Below are positions 46,090 through 55,278 of a DNA stretch of 64,000 nt, piece by piece. The notes under the pieces are model-generated. The model did not search any database and was not told where the DNA came from. It saw only the letters and a list, made by a program, of their open reading frames with translations. Made by a program: the position numbers and the translations under genes. Every line of letters starts with the position of its first letter. Position 1 is the first letter of the stretch. This DNA comes from Scytonema tolypothrichoides VB-61278 (GTDB taxonomy: Bacteria; Cyanobacteriota; Cyanobacteriia; Cyanobacteriales; Nostocaceae): assembly GCF_000828085.3 (NCBI RefSeq), contig NZ_JXCA02000001.1:1-64000 (forward strand). The letters run 5' to 3'.

Positions 46090-47049
46090 TTACTTGATAA
46101 ATGGCTTAACACCACTGATTTTTAAAACATCACTCACCGTCGCACAGTAATTTGGTAAACCGAAACTGCCGGGATTAATAAAATTTTGGTAACTAAAATG
46201 CCGATAGTTCATACAGAATCTATCCCAGGCAGCCATCTGAATGCGGAACAAAACGATAATTAAATTGGCTAAAGATATAGATAGAGGGATGCGAAAGTAA
46301 ATCTTTTTCCCAAGGTAGGCGCAAACTTCTTCAATTGCTTGGTTAGCAGTTAACTGCTTCTGACCTAAAACAAATGAGCGCGGTTCGTCTTCTTTGGGAG
46401 GATTATCAATCAAATACCGCACGACAGTGGCAATGTCTCGCCCGTGGATGAAGTGGAAACTGCCATCTGCCTCAAAAAAGCGAATCAAATCTACATATTT
46501 CGTAATTTCTGGAATACCAGATGTAGCATGTGAGTAGGGTTTGTTGCGATCGCCCCCCAGCACTAAAGTAGGAAAAACAGTCGTCACTTTGGGGGCTATA
46601 GCTAACTGCGATATCTTATGCAAACAATCGTACTTAGAACGGATATAGTCTGTACCCAGTTCGCCTGCTTCCTTCAAAGGTTGGTTGTTGCGATCCAAAA
46701 CGCTAGCTGTGGAAAAATAAATCACTTGTTCGCATCTGTCTGGATCTAACAAGTTGAGCAACTCGTGCGTTTTATGGACATTAATATCAAATGTTTTTTC
46801 ACCACCCCAAGCCGTCGCTGTTAACACAGCAACATCTATCGTTTTCAGCAAGTCGGCAAATTGCTCTATTTCTTGCATATCACCTTGCAAGACGGTAACA
46901 CCAGGACGTGCTTGGGTATCGACTTGCAGTTTCTTTGGATTTCTGACCAGCAGATACAGTTCGTGTTCTGTTTCTTGAATTAAGGCTTCGCTTATGTAGT
47001 GACCGATACAACCACTTGCACCCGTAACTAAAATCCGTTTCTGGGTCAT
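46090..47049 (-). CDS. NAD-dependent epimerase/dehydratase (extended SDR)
   Basis: 319 residues from ATG 47049, chosen because it begins MTQKRILVTGASGCIG; an upstream ATG adds 11 residues. The GASGCIG turn binds NAD(P). YFSTASVLDR and YIRSKYDCLH supply the Ser/Thr and Tyr-xxx-Lys. LVLGGDRNKPY and FHFIHGRDIATVV are typical of sugar epimerases and of related NmrA-like proteins. Substrate unknown. It is convergent to the HAD gene and the first gene of no obvious operon. Confidence 0.7.
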   Translation of the reverse strand: MTQKRILVTGASGCIGHYISEALIQETEHELYLLVRNPKKLQVDTQARPGVTVLQGDMQEIEQFADLLKTIDVAVLTATAWGGEKTFDINVHKTHELLNLLDPDRCEQVIYFSTASVLDRNNQPLKEAGELGTDYIRSKYDCLHKISQLAIAPKVTTVFPTLVLGGDRNKPYSHATSGIPEITKYVDLIRFFEADGSFHFIHGRDIATVVRYLIDNPPKEDEPRSFVLGQKQLTANQAIEEVCAYLGKKIYFRIPLSISLANLIIVLFRIQMAAWDRFCMNYRHFSYQNFINPGSFGLPNYCATVSDVLKISGVKPFIK

Positions 47050-47157
47050 AGAGAGTTTCAAATAAGATTTAGGAGTTATCAATTATGAATTGTGAATGAT
47101 AAAAAAGTTTCAAAATTTATAATTTATGGCTCGTATCCGTCGCAATCACTACGATTA

Positions 47158-47376
47158 TCAAACAACTTGAAGGGTTTTGGGTTCAGGGATAGGTTCGCCT
47201 TCTGCTTGCCAAGCTTCCAAGTACATTTCAATCACTTCCTCACCGTTATGAATTGCTTCCTCACGAGTCTCTCCGTGAGTGCAAGGCATCACAACTAGAT
47301 CGGCAAACTCTGGAATTGTAACCAGGAAAAGCTGATCTTCATCAGACCATTGAATAATCATGCTGTACCGACTCAT
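47158..47376 (-). CDS. hicB: HicB-family antitoxin
   Basis: 72 residues from ATG 47376, preceded by a strong GGAAGAGG ribosome site. The frame can be extended upstream, but only into the inserted element, so the internal ATG is right. MSRYSMIIQWSDEDQLFLVTIPEFADLVVMPCTHGETREEA and EVIEMYLEAWQAEGEPIPEP are classic HicB. It is the short form, without a C-terminal helix-turn-helix. It normally blocks the HicA RNase encoded just upstream. The start overlapped hicA's stop (ATGA) before the MITE arrived, so now the two are translated separately. Confidence 0.85.
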   Translation of the reverse strand: MSRYSMIIQWSDEDQLFLVTIPEFADLVVMPCTHGETREEAIHNGEEVIEMYLEAWQAEGEPIPEPKTLQVV

Positions 47377-47757
47377 GAATCCTCTTCCTTCCTTAATTCT
47401 TCCAGTGCAATGAGTAACTTTGTTAATTGCTTTTCTACTCACATCTTGCACTAATAAAAAATGATGGTATTTTGTCACTCAGTATGAAACCAAAAGTCCT
47501 TTATATAGCGAAAAAAGCCAAGAAAAGTAATGTAACTTTATTATGCTGCTTTTAACTATGCCCAGGTTTATACGGAAAGGTGCAAGATCTGAGTCTAGAT
47601 AAAGTGGCACATCGTCTCCATCTTTGCCTGGAATTGTCAGTGTTTTTCTGAGCAAAGGATGCCGCCATCGCTCGTGACTGCCTTTGCCACGCTTGGGGAG
47701 ATAAACAAAACCTTCATGCCCAATCTGGGCTTTTAATTCTCGAATTTTCCTAGGCAT
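47373..47757 (-). pseudogene. hicA: HicA-family toxin gene split by a MITE
   Basis: Residues 1-54, from MPRKIRELKAQIGHEGFVYL to KDGDDVPLYL, are ordinary HicA, including the catalytic His in GKGSHERW (H28). After the codon at 47598-47596 the reading frame enters the MITE and gives 38 foreign residues (to 47479). If 47438-47593 and one TCTA are removed, the frame continues as EKQLTKLLIA then LEELRKEEDS and ends in TGA overlapping the hicB ATG. That is a 74-residue HicA. The lost 20 residues form the last helix. Residual toxicity is uncertain; the ORF itself still runs. Confidence 0.9.
47438..47593. mobile_element. MITE, copy 2 (156 bp), inserted in hicA
   Basis: Ends CTCACATCTTGCAC (47438-47451) and GTGCAAGATCTGAG (47580-47593) are inverted repeats with one mismatch. 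TCTA flanks both sides (47434-47437 and 47594-47597). Its interior is similar to copy 1 at 5397 throughout. It carries no gene. Confidence 0.9.
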
Positions 47758-47787
47758 TAAAATTGTTTACTTTTTTACCTTATCCTC

Positions 47788-47934
47788 TCACTCCATAACC
47801 AGACAACTCAGATTTCGCTTTGGTGCATCATCGCCATTCCCCCTACCCAGTCTATTTGCGAAAATTCCAATCAATACGAAGATTAGCAGGACACCAATGA
47901 TGTGAAAAGCTGGTGTTGCCAATAGATCTTGCAT
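47788..47934 (-). CDS. Small single-pass membrane protein
   Basis: 48 residues from ATG 47934; the longer frame begins in less plausible sequence. One membrane helix (FHIIGVLLIFVLIGIFANRL) with a basic-acidic C-terminal tail. The start MQDLLATPAFHIIGV is compact, like many small thylakoid or inner-membrane proteins. I do not recognise a named family. A separate gene from hicA, with a 30-bp gap. Confidence 0.45.
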   Translation of the reverse strand: MQDLLATPAFHIIGVLLIFVLIGIFANRLGRGNGDDAPKRNLSCLVME

Positions 47935-48162
47935 ATCCTTGTCTTGCAATTTCTTAAAAATAGAGGCGAATTGATAATTCAATTCTATCGAACACCAAAC
48001 CAAGATTTTGCACCAGATGGCAGCCTATCGAACTCGTATTGAGTAATTGCTGAATAAGGCAAACGCAAAACTAAGGGTAATCTGCTCCCTCTGTGTCACT
48101 TTTAACCTTAAATAGGCATTCCGTTAGGGGACACAAAACATTGCGCCCCTAACTTCTGGTGA

Positions 48163-49218
48163 TCATACAACTGCACTACTAAGTTGCTTAGCGGTTTCAA
48201 AGAAGAAAGCAACATTTTCCTCTGGAGTTTCCGGTAAAACACCGTGACCGAGATTTAAAATGTGTCCTTTGTTACCAGCTTTGCGAACAGTGTCGTAAAT
48301 GCGATCGCGAATAAATTCCTTAGATCCAAACAACACACCAGGGTCAAGATTTCCCTGCACTTTGAGGTGGTTGCCTAATCTTTCCCGTGCGTCTGCCATA
48401 TCTACTGTCCAGTCTACAGTGATCACATCGGCACCCGATATTGCCATTCTCTCAAGCAAACCTGCACTACCACTCACCAGTAGAATCAGAGGTGTATCAG
48501 GATGAGTTTGTCTCACTTGTTGGAAAACCCGCTGCTGATAGGGTAGTGCGAAGGTTTCATAATCTTGAGGACTCAATTGTCCTGCCCAAGAATCAAACAT
48601 TTGCACAACTTGTGCGCCACAATCAATTTGATAGCGGACATAAGTGGCGATCGCATCTGCGAATTTTGTCAGCAACTTATCCAGCAGCGTCGGGTTTGAG
48701 AACGCCATGTTTTTGATGACGGAATAGGTTTTAGAACCTTTTCCCTCTACCGCATAAGCGGCTAATGTCCAAGGTGCACCCACAAAACCCAACACAGTTG
48801 ATTCGTTGCCTACTTCCTGCCGCAATGCTTGTAGGATTGTTTTAATGAAAGGCAGCGATTGTTCCGGTTCTAAGGGATGCAGGTTATCGATTTGCTCTGA
48901 GGTGCGAATGGGCGAGTGAATGATTGGTCCTTTACCTTCAGCGATATCCATATCAATACCTAAACCAGGTAGCGGCGTGACGATATCAGAAAACAAAATC
49001 ACTCCGTCTGGTTGAAAAGCTTTCCAAGGTTGCAAGGATATTTCAATCGCCACTTCCGGTATTTCCGAACGTTCGCGAAAAGAAGGATACTTCTCCCTTA
49101 AGTCTCGGTAAGCTTTCATATATCGTCCCGCTTGTCGCATCATCCATACGGGGGGACGCTCTAACACTTCACCACGAGCTGCCCTGAGGAGATAAGGAGC
49201 GTTGGAAGAAATACCCAT
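48163..49218 (-). CDS. hemE: Uroporphyrinogen decarboxylase
   Basis: 351 residues, the normal length. Signature 1 [14 protein letters not shown] (about residues 22-35) and signature 2 [16 protein letters not shown], plus [13 protein letters not shown], are conserved. The enzyme removes four acetate carboxyls from uroporphyrinogen III to give coproporphyrinogen III, on the path to heme and chlorophyll. It is followed downstream by 160 bp without a gene and upstream by STRR-containing DNA. It is ordinary in every respect. Confidence 0.95.
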   Translation of the reverse strand: MGISSNAPYLLRAARGEVLERPPVWMMRQAGRYMKAYRDLREKYPSFRERSEIPEVAIEISLQPWKAFQPDGVILFSDIVTPLPGLGIDMDIAEGKGPIIHSPIRTSEQIDNLHPLEPEQSLPFIKTILQALRQEVGNESTVLGFVGAPWTLAAYAVEGKGSKTYSVIKNMAFSNPTLLDKLLTKFADAIATYVRYQIDCGAQVVQMFDSWAGQLSPQDYETFALPYQQRVFQQVRQTHPDTPLILLVSGSAGLLERMAISGADVITVDWTVDMADARERLGNHLKVQGNLDPGVLFGSKEFIRDRIYDTVRKAGNKGHILNLGHGVLPETPEENVAFFFETAKQLSSAVV

Positions 49219-49519
49219 TTAACAGTTCATCCTAAACTCTTTTTTATGTCATTGTTTAGCTTATCATTCTAGGATTGCGCTTTTTTCAGAAGACTCGTCT
49301 TTGAAGTGCTGCTTGTAAAAATTCTATTCAAATTGGACTCAAAACTTCATAAATATTAAAAGGGAATAGGGAACAGGCAACAGGGAACAGGCAACAGGGA
49401 ACAGGCAACAGGGAACAGCTTAATTGGGAACTCTTAAGAAGCAATAAAGATGTACCTAGCTTCGTAAAAATAAAATAGGAGTCCTATATTAAGAAATAAA
49501 AATTAATACCGCTTCTTGG
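49219..49519. repeat. Intergenic region with GGGAACAGGCAACA tandem repeat
   Basis: About 301 bp. The 14-bp unit is repeated roughly four times at 49361-49419. The rest is A/T-rich with no gene. Confidence 0.6.
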
Positions 49520-50446
49520 TCAGAGTATGCTCAAAATACCGTTGTCTGCATCTAATTCAACTGTAACTCCTACAGGTAAAGCTGCATTGGGAGCTTCATG
49601 ACCAAAAGGCAAGTTTGAGACAATGGGAATGTTTAAATCTCCTAGGCGATCGCGCAACACTTCCTCAACACTAAAACTAGGAACATTTGCAGGCGGTTCA
49701 CAACGGCTAAAGCTACCCAGTGCAATTCCACTAACTTTTGATAAAACACCACTCATCCGCCACTGTGTTAGCATCCGGTCAATGCGGTACGGAGCTTCTG
49801 TCACATCTTCCAATGCCAAAATCACACCATCCAAATCTGGTAGCATTGGCGTACCAAGCAGATGAGTTGCCACCGTAAGATTACCTGGTAACAGGATACC
49901 ATTGACCACACCCCCACCCCAAGCACAACCCTTTAAAGGTGCAAGAGGGCGACCTTCCACACAATCAAATAACCTTTGAATTGACCAATCTGGTTCTGCA
50001 GCCAGAGTTGTCAGCACGGAACCATGAACACCAGAAATTCCTGCTGTGTAAAGACTCCACAAAAGCGCGGTGATGTCAGAAAAACCAATGAGCCACTTTG
50101 GATGTGCTGAGTTTTCTAAATCGTGCCAAGTCCACTCTTCCAAAATACGGGTGCTGCCGAAACCACCTCTAGTACAGAGAACACCGCGACACTCTCGCTC
50201 TTGCCATGCTGTTGCGAGTTGCTCGCGCCTAAATTCATCTTTACCAGCTAAATATCCCCATTTGTCATCTATCTCTGGAAATATTTCTACTCGATAGCCA
50301 CGCGATCGCCAAATTTCTACCCCTTTTTGGAAAGCCTCAAATTCCCGTAAAGCACCGCTAGGAGAAATCACTCGTAATAAGTCACCTGGTTTGAGAGGTG
50401 GAGGAACAAGTTTAGATTTGAGATTTTGAGTTTTGGATTGCATCAA
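49520..50446 (-). CDS. LD-carboxypeptidase-like serine peptidase (S66 family)
   Basis: 308 residues. The S66 nucleophile sits in IGFSDITALLWSLYTAG (about residue 110). The Glu and His are expected in ALEDVTEAPYRIDRML and NLPFGHEAPNAALPVG. Family members cleave L,D-bonds in peptidoglycan tetrapeptides (LdcA) or detoxify microcin C (MccF). The housekeeping LdcA role, recycling murein peptides in the cytoplasm, is more likely. No signal peptide, consistent with that. Confidence 0.85.
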   Translation of the reverse strand: MMQSKTQNLKSKLVPPPLKPGDLLRVISPSGALREFEAFQKGVEIWRSRGYRVEIFPEIDDKWGYLAGKDEFRREQLATAWQERECRGVLCTRGGFGSTRILEEWTWHDLENSAHPKWLIGFSDITALLWSLYTAGISGVHGSVLTTLAAEPDWSIQRLFDCVEGRPLAPLKGCAWGGGVVNGILLPGNLTVATHLLGTPMLPDLDGVILALEDVTEAPYRIDRMLTQWRMSGVLSKVSGIALGSFSRCEPPANVPSFSVEEVLRDRLGDLNIPIVSNLPFGHEAPNAALPVGVTVELDADNGILSIL

Positions 50447-50760
50447 TAATCTTATTTCAGACCAAATAATACAAAATGTTAATTTCGTATTCGCTATTTA
50501 TATCTTTTTATCCGTGCAAAATCCAATATCAGAGCCAAAAATATGGCTCATAAATTCAAAAATCTAACAAAAATCTCAAATTTTCAGAAAGCATCGTTGA
50601 GAGCGATCGCCCAAGTTCAGGTCTTTGAGATGAACGGATACAGAAAGTGAACCAGAGAACCCGTAATCACCTTGGAATCAACTATAACAGGATAGTGCAA
50701 GTCTCGCTAGATGACATATTTGACTGCAACTAAGTATAAGTAACCAATAGAGTAAAACCA
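50447..50760. other. Intergenic gap
   Basis: 314 bp, with one HIP1 (GCGATCGC) near 50604 and no gene or clear hairpin. The final 60 bp before the peroxiredoxin-like gene likely include its promoter. Confidence 0.5.
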
Positions 50761-51411
50761 ATGAACCTAGCTCAAGAGTTGACTAACCTGCGTATTCAAG
50801 CTCAAACACATTTATCTGCTGACAAACTGACTGCTATCAATCAAGCAACAGAGGAACTTAGACAATCGGGAATTGTCAACCGCAGCTTGAAGGTAGGCGA
50901 TCGCGTGGAAAATTTTGCACTACCTAACGCTGTTGGTAACACAATTGAGCTAAAGCAGTTGTTAGCAATTGGAGCGGTAGTTACCAGCTTCTACCGAGGG
51001 ACATGGTGTCGATTCTGCAACCAAGAGTTGAGAGCCTTGCAGGAAGTTTTACCAGAAATTCAAGCTCAAAGTGCCTCCTTAATTGCCATTTCGCCGCAGA
51101 CACCAGATAATTCTTTACTAACTTCACAAAACAATAGTTTGACGTTTGAAGTTTTGAGCGATGTTGGCAACCATGTAGCACACAAGTTCGGTATTGTTTA
51201 CCAGTTGCCAGAATCTATGCGTTCGGTTTTGCAAGACTTTGGTGTTGACCTTCCAGCGTACAATGGAAACAAAACTTTTGAATTGCCAATACCAGCCACT
51301 TATGTGATTGCTCCCAATGGCAAAGTAGCTTATGCCAAAGTTGAGCCAGACTTCACTAAGCGTTTAGAGCCGACGGAAATTGTTACTGCACTGCAGACGC
51401 TACGGTATTGA
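50761..51411 (+). CDS. Peroxiredoxin-like (AhpC/TSA-type) protein
   Basis: 216 residues. The thioredoxin-like core has VENFALPNAVGNTIELKQLL, then FYRGTWCRFCNQELRALQ, where the WCxxC arrangement (C at about 82 and 85) replaces the PxxxTxxC of classic peroxiredoxins. It matches the Prx-like group often paired with redoxins in cyanobacteria. It should reduce peroxides or act as a thiol-disulfide reductase. No signal peptide. The gene stands alone and converges with a minus-strand gene across a repeat. Confidence 0.8.
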   Translation: MNLAQELTNLRIQAQTHLSADKLTAINQATEELRQSGIVNRSLKVGDRVENFALPNAVGNTIELKQLLAIGAVVTSFYRGTWCRFCNQELRALQEVLPEIQAQSASLIAISPQTPDNSLLTSQNNSLTFEVLSDVGNHVAHKFGIVYQLPESMRSVLQDFGVDLPAYNGNKTFELPIPATYVIAPNGKVAYAKVEPDFTKRLEPTEIVTALQTLRY

Positions 51412-51845
51412 GCCAGGATAGATGTAAAATCCGGCAATTAACGCTGAAAACTCTTATCGTGCTTATGCTTGATAATTTGCTATGTGAAAGTTGAAAAAGC
51501 CGTAACCCATAACGAAAAATCAAGCATGAGCGAAAGCCGGACAGAATGCAGTTTTTTACAAGCATCTCGGCTCAATGCCTTTTTGGATGCCAGAAATTGG
51601 TTTGGAAATTGGTACAGCACAAGCAGCAGAGATAAAAGAGTGACTTGAGCGCTATCTCAACGTTTTGGAGAATGACCAAATGCTTAAATCAGTGAACAGT
51701 GAACAGTGAACAGTAAACAGTAAACAGTGAACAAAGGGTGGACGAGTCCGTTTCTTGCCTGGTAACTGATAACTGGTAACTTGTAACTGGTAACTGGTAA
51801 CTGGTAACTGATAACTGGTAACTGATAACTGGTAACTGATAACTG
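51412..51845. repeat. Convergent gap with two tandem repeat blocks
   Basis: Block 1, 51691-51733: AGTGAACAGTGAACAGTAAACAG. Block 2, 51761-51845: GGTAACTGATAACT-type heptamers. At 51567-51645 a frame reading MPFWMPEIGLEIGTAQAAEIKE ends in a stop; I regard it as a fragment. Confidence 0.6.
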
Positions 51846-53024
51846 TTAAAAATTTTCCTCGTTCTCCTCTTGTTCCGCGTCTGTATCTTTCTCTTCTTCA
51901 CTTGCATCACCAGGCAAAGCACGGATACGATTCATCTGTGAAAGAGCGTACTTTGCTGTTGATCGCACGTCTGCATCCGGATCTCGCACAGCATGAGATA
52001 AGATTTGACTCATTTGAGCCATCATATCATATACGCGAGTCAAATCGCGAATGGCATTTTGTCGCACTTGTGGACTTTCATCTTGCAATGAAATTGCCAA
52101 AGCACGGTTCATTGGCTTAAGTGTGCGGGTGTTAATTTCTGCTAAAGCAGCTAAAATCAAGCTGCGTTGCTGAGAATCTGCATCCACCATCAAGTCCACC
52201 AAAGGCTGAATTGCTCGTGAGTCTCCTTTTTGACCTAAATCCCAGATAGCTTTACGTCGCTGTGTTATATCAGGGCTACGTAAATCTGAAATCAACTGGT
52301 CAATGATATCAACTTTGGCAAGGCGAGAAGTTGTTTCCATTGGTAAAAATTCAGTAGACGGTGGTATCGTTGTTTCTGTTTCTTGTGTACTGATGACACT
52401 AGTGTGATGAAACTCCTCATCGTCGTTCTTTGTGTTAAACTTTTCTATGGTTTGCGGAACTGAACTGGTGTTTAGCTGACTATAATTTTCTGGGTATTTT
52501 ACAACTTTTGTACCCTTCTCAATCTTTTTTACTATATAAAGTAATGCCCCAATACTTCCCAAAACACCAGTACCCACAAGTGACCACCAAACTATGTCTG
52601 TTTCTGTCTCTTTGTTGGTCTTGGGTTCAGTGGTAGAACTAATTGCAATGGAAGAAGGCGGTAATTTGTTGTTTATTGCTGTCTGAAGACTCTGCCTGGT
52701 TGCATCACCAAAGATACCGTCTACACTTAAACCTTTTGCTTGTTGAAATTTAGTCACAGCAAGGCTTGTACTTATGCCATACCGTCCATCTATCTCGCCA
52801 TCATAGTATCCTAACTTCTTAAGTAAGGTTTGCAGTGACTTCACTTCTACACCTGTGCTACCAAGTCTAAGAATGGACTGCTTCGCAGCATCTTTGGAAC
52901 TGGCTTGAGCAAGTTCTAAATTTTTAAAAACAATTTCAGGTTTAACTGCACTTGCTGAACGTTGGTCAAATCCTAAGCAAGCAAGGCAAGCAATGAAAAT
53001 AATTGAGGAATAGCGTCGCCTCAT
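51846..53024 (-). CDS. Peptidoglycan-binding/HEAT-repeat membrane protein
   Basis: 392 residues from the ATG at 53024. A signal peptide (MRRRYSSIIFIACLACLGF) is followed by a peptidoglycan-binding domain 1 (LRLGSTGVEVKSLQTLLKKLGYYDGEIDG and KFQQAKGLSVDGIFG, about 50-115). A membrane helix (WWSLVGTGVLGSIGALLYIV) leads to a cytoplasmic tail of HEAT-like repeats (DIIDQLISDLRSPDITQRRKAIWDLGQKG, LAALAEINT...). The acidic end EEEKDTDAEQEENEENF completes it. It may link the cell wall to cytoplasmic partners. The tnpB element ends about 47 bp upstream of its start, so its expression may be altered. Confidence 0.7.
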   Translation of the reverse strand: MRRRYSSIIFIACLACLGFDQRSASAVKPEIVFKNLELAQASSKDAAKQSILRLGSTGVEVKSLQTLLKKLGYYDGEIDGRYGISTSLAVTKFQQAKGLSVDGIFGDATRQSLQTAINNKLPPSSIAISSTTEPKTNKETETDIVWWSLVGTGVLGSIGALLYIVKKIEKGTKVVKYPENYSQLNTSSVPQTIEKFNTKNDDEEFHHTSVISTQETETTIPPSTEFLPMETTSRLAKVDIIDQLISDLRSPDITQRRKAIWDLGQKGDSRAIQPLVDLMVDADSQQRSLILAALAEINTRTLKPMNRALAISLQDESPQVRQNAIRDLTRVYDMMAQMSQILSHAVRDPDADVRSTAKYALSQMNRIRALPGDASEEEKDTDAEQEENEENF

Positions 53025-53131
53025 ATAGCAAGTTTCAGCCAGAACGTGCATTGGAAGCCATTGATACCACAGTGACATCCTCCCACACCCTTCGGGTATA
53101 CCTACTTTCGCCTGACGGCTTTAGCCCAGAG

Positions 53132-53151
53132 GGCGTGCGCTTTGCGCATAC
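53132..53151 (+). repeat. 20-bp palindromic module shared with mltG
   Basis: GGCGTGCGCTTTGCGCATAC, the reverse complement of 32460-32479. It lies in the arm region between the hairpin strands of the tnpB right end, where no repeat is expected. Confidence 0.8.
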
Positions 53152-53229
53152 GCCAGATGCCAAGTCAGGGAAACCCGTCATTCGCACTGGTCTGACCAAA
53201 TCAGAGATTATGGTGTGGGCTTCCCCAGA

Positions 53230-54489
53230 TCACTCTGAAGATTTCCTGGTTTTCCCCTTTCGGGATTTCGCCACTTGCCTAGACAAAGAAATTTTCGTCC
53301 CCGGTAGATCGGCTGCACAGGCAGTTTCCATTCCGCCAAGCCCTGGCGTACTAATTGAGGCTATGCCTCGGTTTCTAATGACTTGACCACTAGCTACATC
53401 TGTGTCCGTGGTATAACCACAGTTGAAACAATGATGTACCCTAGTTTTCAAGTCTTTTTTTGCGACTGCACCACATCCTGGACATTCCTGAGAGGTTCCC
53501 CTAGAGTCAACTTGTGCAAAGAACTTTCCTCGTTTCCAGCATACATACTTGACGATAGTTCGGAATTGACCAAATCCTGCATCAAGCATATGCTTGCCCA
53601 GCATTCCTTTTGCCATTTTGGAGTAATCCAAGTCTTCCATGAAGACCATATCTCCAGTGTCACAAAGGGCATGAGCTTGCTTAAAATGAAAGTCTTTCCG
53701 ACTGTTATCTATTGTGTGGTGCATTCTTGCAACCTTCATACGTTGTTTTTCGTAATTCTTAGACCGCTTCTGTGTTCTAGACAGTCTGCGTTGCAGCAAT
53801 TTCAGCTTACTTTGCATTGTTTTGAAGAACTTAGGCGGTTTTACAAGAACACCATCGCTGGTTGCTAAAAACTTTTCTAGCCCCACGTCCACTCCAATAG
53901 GATAACCGTGGGGCATCGGTGAAGGAACATTGACATCGCATTGAATATTGATAGATGCATACCATTGATTGGCTTTCCTTAAAACACGCACTTGCTTTAC
54001 CACAAATCCATTAGGGATCGGGCGGTGCAAGTTAATAGGGATTATTCCAATTTTAGGGAGCTTCAAATGAACGTCTGTCACAGGACTTTCTTTGAATTGA
54101 GGAAAAAGCAGTGACTTCAGGTGACCATATTTTTTAAAACGAGGAAATCCAAATCCACGTTCTTGAAAATATTCCCATCCACGATGCAACTGCTTAATCG
54201 TCTGCTGCAAAACCTGAGAAGGCACTTCTCGTAATTTCGGGAAGTTTTCTTTGGCTTTAGGCAGGTTGTTTAGTTGGTTGACAACGCAAGGAAACTTTAG
54301 CTCGGCAGGAAAGATATACTCTTTTTCTAAAGAGCATCTATCAATTAAACACTTACGACTCTCGCACCAATCCTTGATCTCTCGAAGTGCATAGTTGTAT
54401 GCACCTCGACAAAGTTCCATCCACTCAATTAATATTTGCTCTTGAGCGGCATTAGGATAAATTCGATAGCGATAGTTAAGTGTTAGCAT
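53230..54489 (-). CDS. tnpB: TnpB RNA-guided nuclease (IS200/IS605 OrfB)
   Basis: 419 residues. A helical start (YNYALREIKDWCESRK) and the RuvC parts GVDVGLEKF (D201), FMEDLDYSKM (E285) and TDTDVASG (D364) form an intact catalytic triad. A zinc ribbon has CPGCG (C336, C339) and CFNCG (C354, C357). NAA after the last Asp is replaced by ASG. TnpB makes a cut at a target adjacent to the element's own TAM, guided by the right-end RNA. It lies between a hairpin left end and a complex right end, with no tnpA. Confidence 0.9.
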   Translation of the reverse strand: MLTLNYRYRIYPNAAQEQILIEWMELCRGAYNYALREIKDWCESRKCLIDRCSLEKEYIFPAELKFPCVVNQLNNLPKAKENFPKLREVPSQVLQQTIKQLHRGWEYFQERGFGFPRFKKYGHLKSLLFPQFKESPVTDVHLKLPKIGIIPINLHRPIPNGFVVKQVRVLRKANQWYASINIQCDVNVPSPMPHGYPIGVDVGLEKFLATSDGVLVKPPKFFKTMQSKLKLLQRRLSRTQKRSKNYEKQRMKVARMHHTIDNSRKDFHFKQAHALCDTGDMVFMEDLDYSKMAKGMLGKHMLDAGFGQFRTIVKYVCWKRGKFFAQVDSRGTSQECPGCGAVAKKDLKTRVHHCFNCGYTTDTDVASGQVIRNRGIASISTPGLGGMETACAADLPGTKISLSRQVAKSRKGKTRKSSE

Positions 54490-54502
54490 GAAATGAATTG
54501 TA

Positions 54503-54537
54503 GCATATTTACTAGACTTGTAGTGTCTAGTAAATGC
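54503..54537. repeat. Left-end hairpin of the tnpB element
   Basis: GCATATTTACTAGAC and GTCTAGTAAATGC pair with one extra A, around TTGTAGT. It lies directly upstream of tnpB, as in IS200/IS605 left ends. Confidence 0.7.
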
Positions 54538-54545
54538 TTACCTCA

Positions 54546-55278
54546 TCCCTCAGGGACTAAACGACAAAAAATCGGCAGCCTTCTTATTACGAGTACCCGT
54601 GCGCACCGACAGATCAATCAAACAAACAAAGGCTGCCGATTTTTCTAGCAGGATGCGACCCCATTGAGGGGAATCGGTAAGTGCGGAGACCGATGTATCC
54701 CACGCGCCCGTTGAGTACAACTATGGCGTGGGTCTTATAGCCCCCGAACCCCCACAAGATAACTATAAGCTACATAAATATCAAATGTCTTCTTGGCTTC
54801 GGTATATTGAATACACTCTGGCTAATACTCAAATTTAAGCACATGACTGGTAGTTGTTGTGCTTGAGTCAGTTATTTATTTTTGAGATATTTTTTGACCA
54901 AGAAAGGGGTGTAGGGGTATAGGGGTGTAGGGGTGTAAGGGGAAGAAAAGATTTTCTTTGTGGTACCCCTACCCCGGAACAAGGACACAAGCCCCTTAAT
55001 TTATTAATGGAGAAATAGAAGATCTGTATCCTTGATTCAAGCCCCTCAATTCATTGATGGGGTTCCCTACACCCTTACACCCTTACACCCTTACACCCCC
55101 TAGTTTGTTGACCAATCAATTGTCAATTATCAATTGTCAATTATCAATTCAAAGATGCAAGCCCCTAGCTGAAGCTATGGAGAATAAAAAACATTCGTTA
55201 TTTCAAGCCCCAAACTTCAGGCTACTGGTAATTGATAATTGTTCATTGTCCATTGTTCATTGAACTTGACTACCTTAT
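54546..55278. other. Intergenic region with hairpin B and minor repeats
   Basis: No gene. It contains the second copy of the covarying hairpin (54566-54644). Repeats of GGGTGTAGGGG (54905-54942) are complementary to CCCTTACACCC repeats (55066-55100), so that they could form a very large stem. Runs of CAATTGTCAATTATCAATT follow. Confidence 0.5.
54566..54644. repeat. Long-stem hairpin, copy B of a two-copy structured element
   Basis: AAAAATCGGCAGCC (54567-54580) pairs exactly with GGCTGCCGATTTTT (54631-54644). The 50-nt loop shares TTATTACG, GTACCCG and ACAGATCAA with copy A at 404-482. It is 77 bp from the tnpB start, just beyond the left-end hairpin. Confidence 0.7.

Larger units (their letters stand above)
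53071..54545 (-). mobile_element. Solo tnpB-bearing IS200/IS605-type element
   Basis: The right end is near 53071, after a CCCACACC hairpin arm (53082-53089) pairing with GGTGTGGG (53212-53219) over about 122 nt. The left end includes the hairpin at 54503-54537. A Y1 transposase (tnpA) is absent, so it would move only with help in trans. Such tnpB units encode an RNA-guided nuclease; the 3' end of the gene plus the right end forms the guide RNA. Confidence 0.75.
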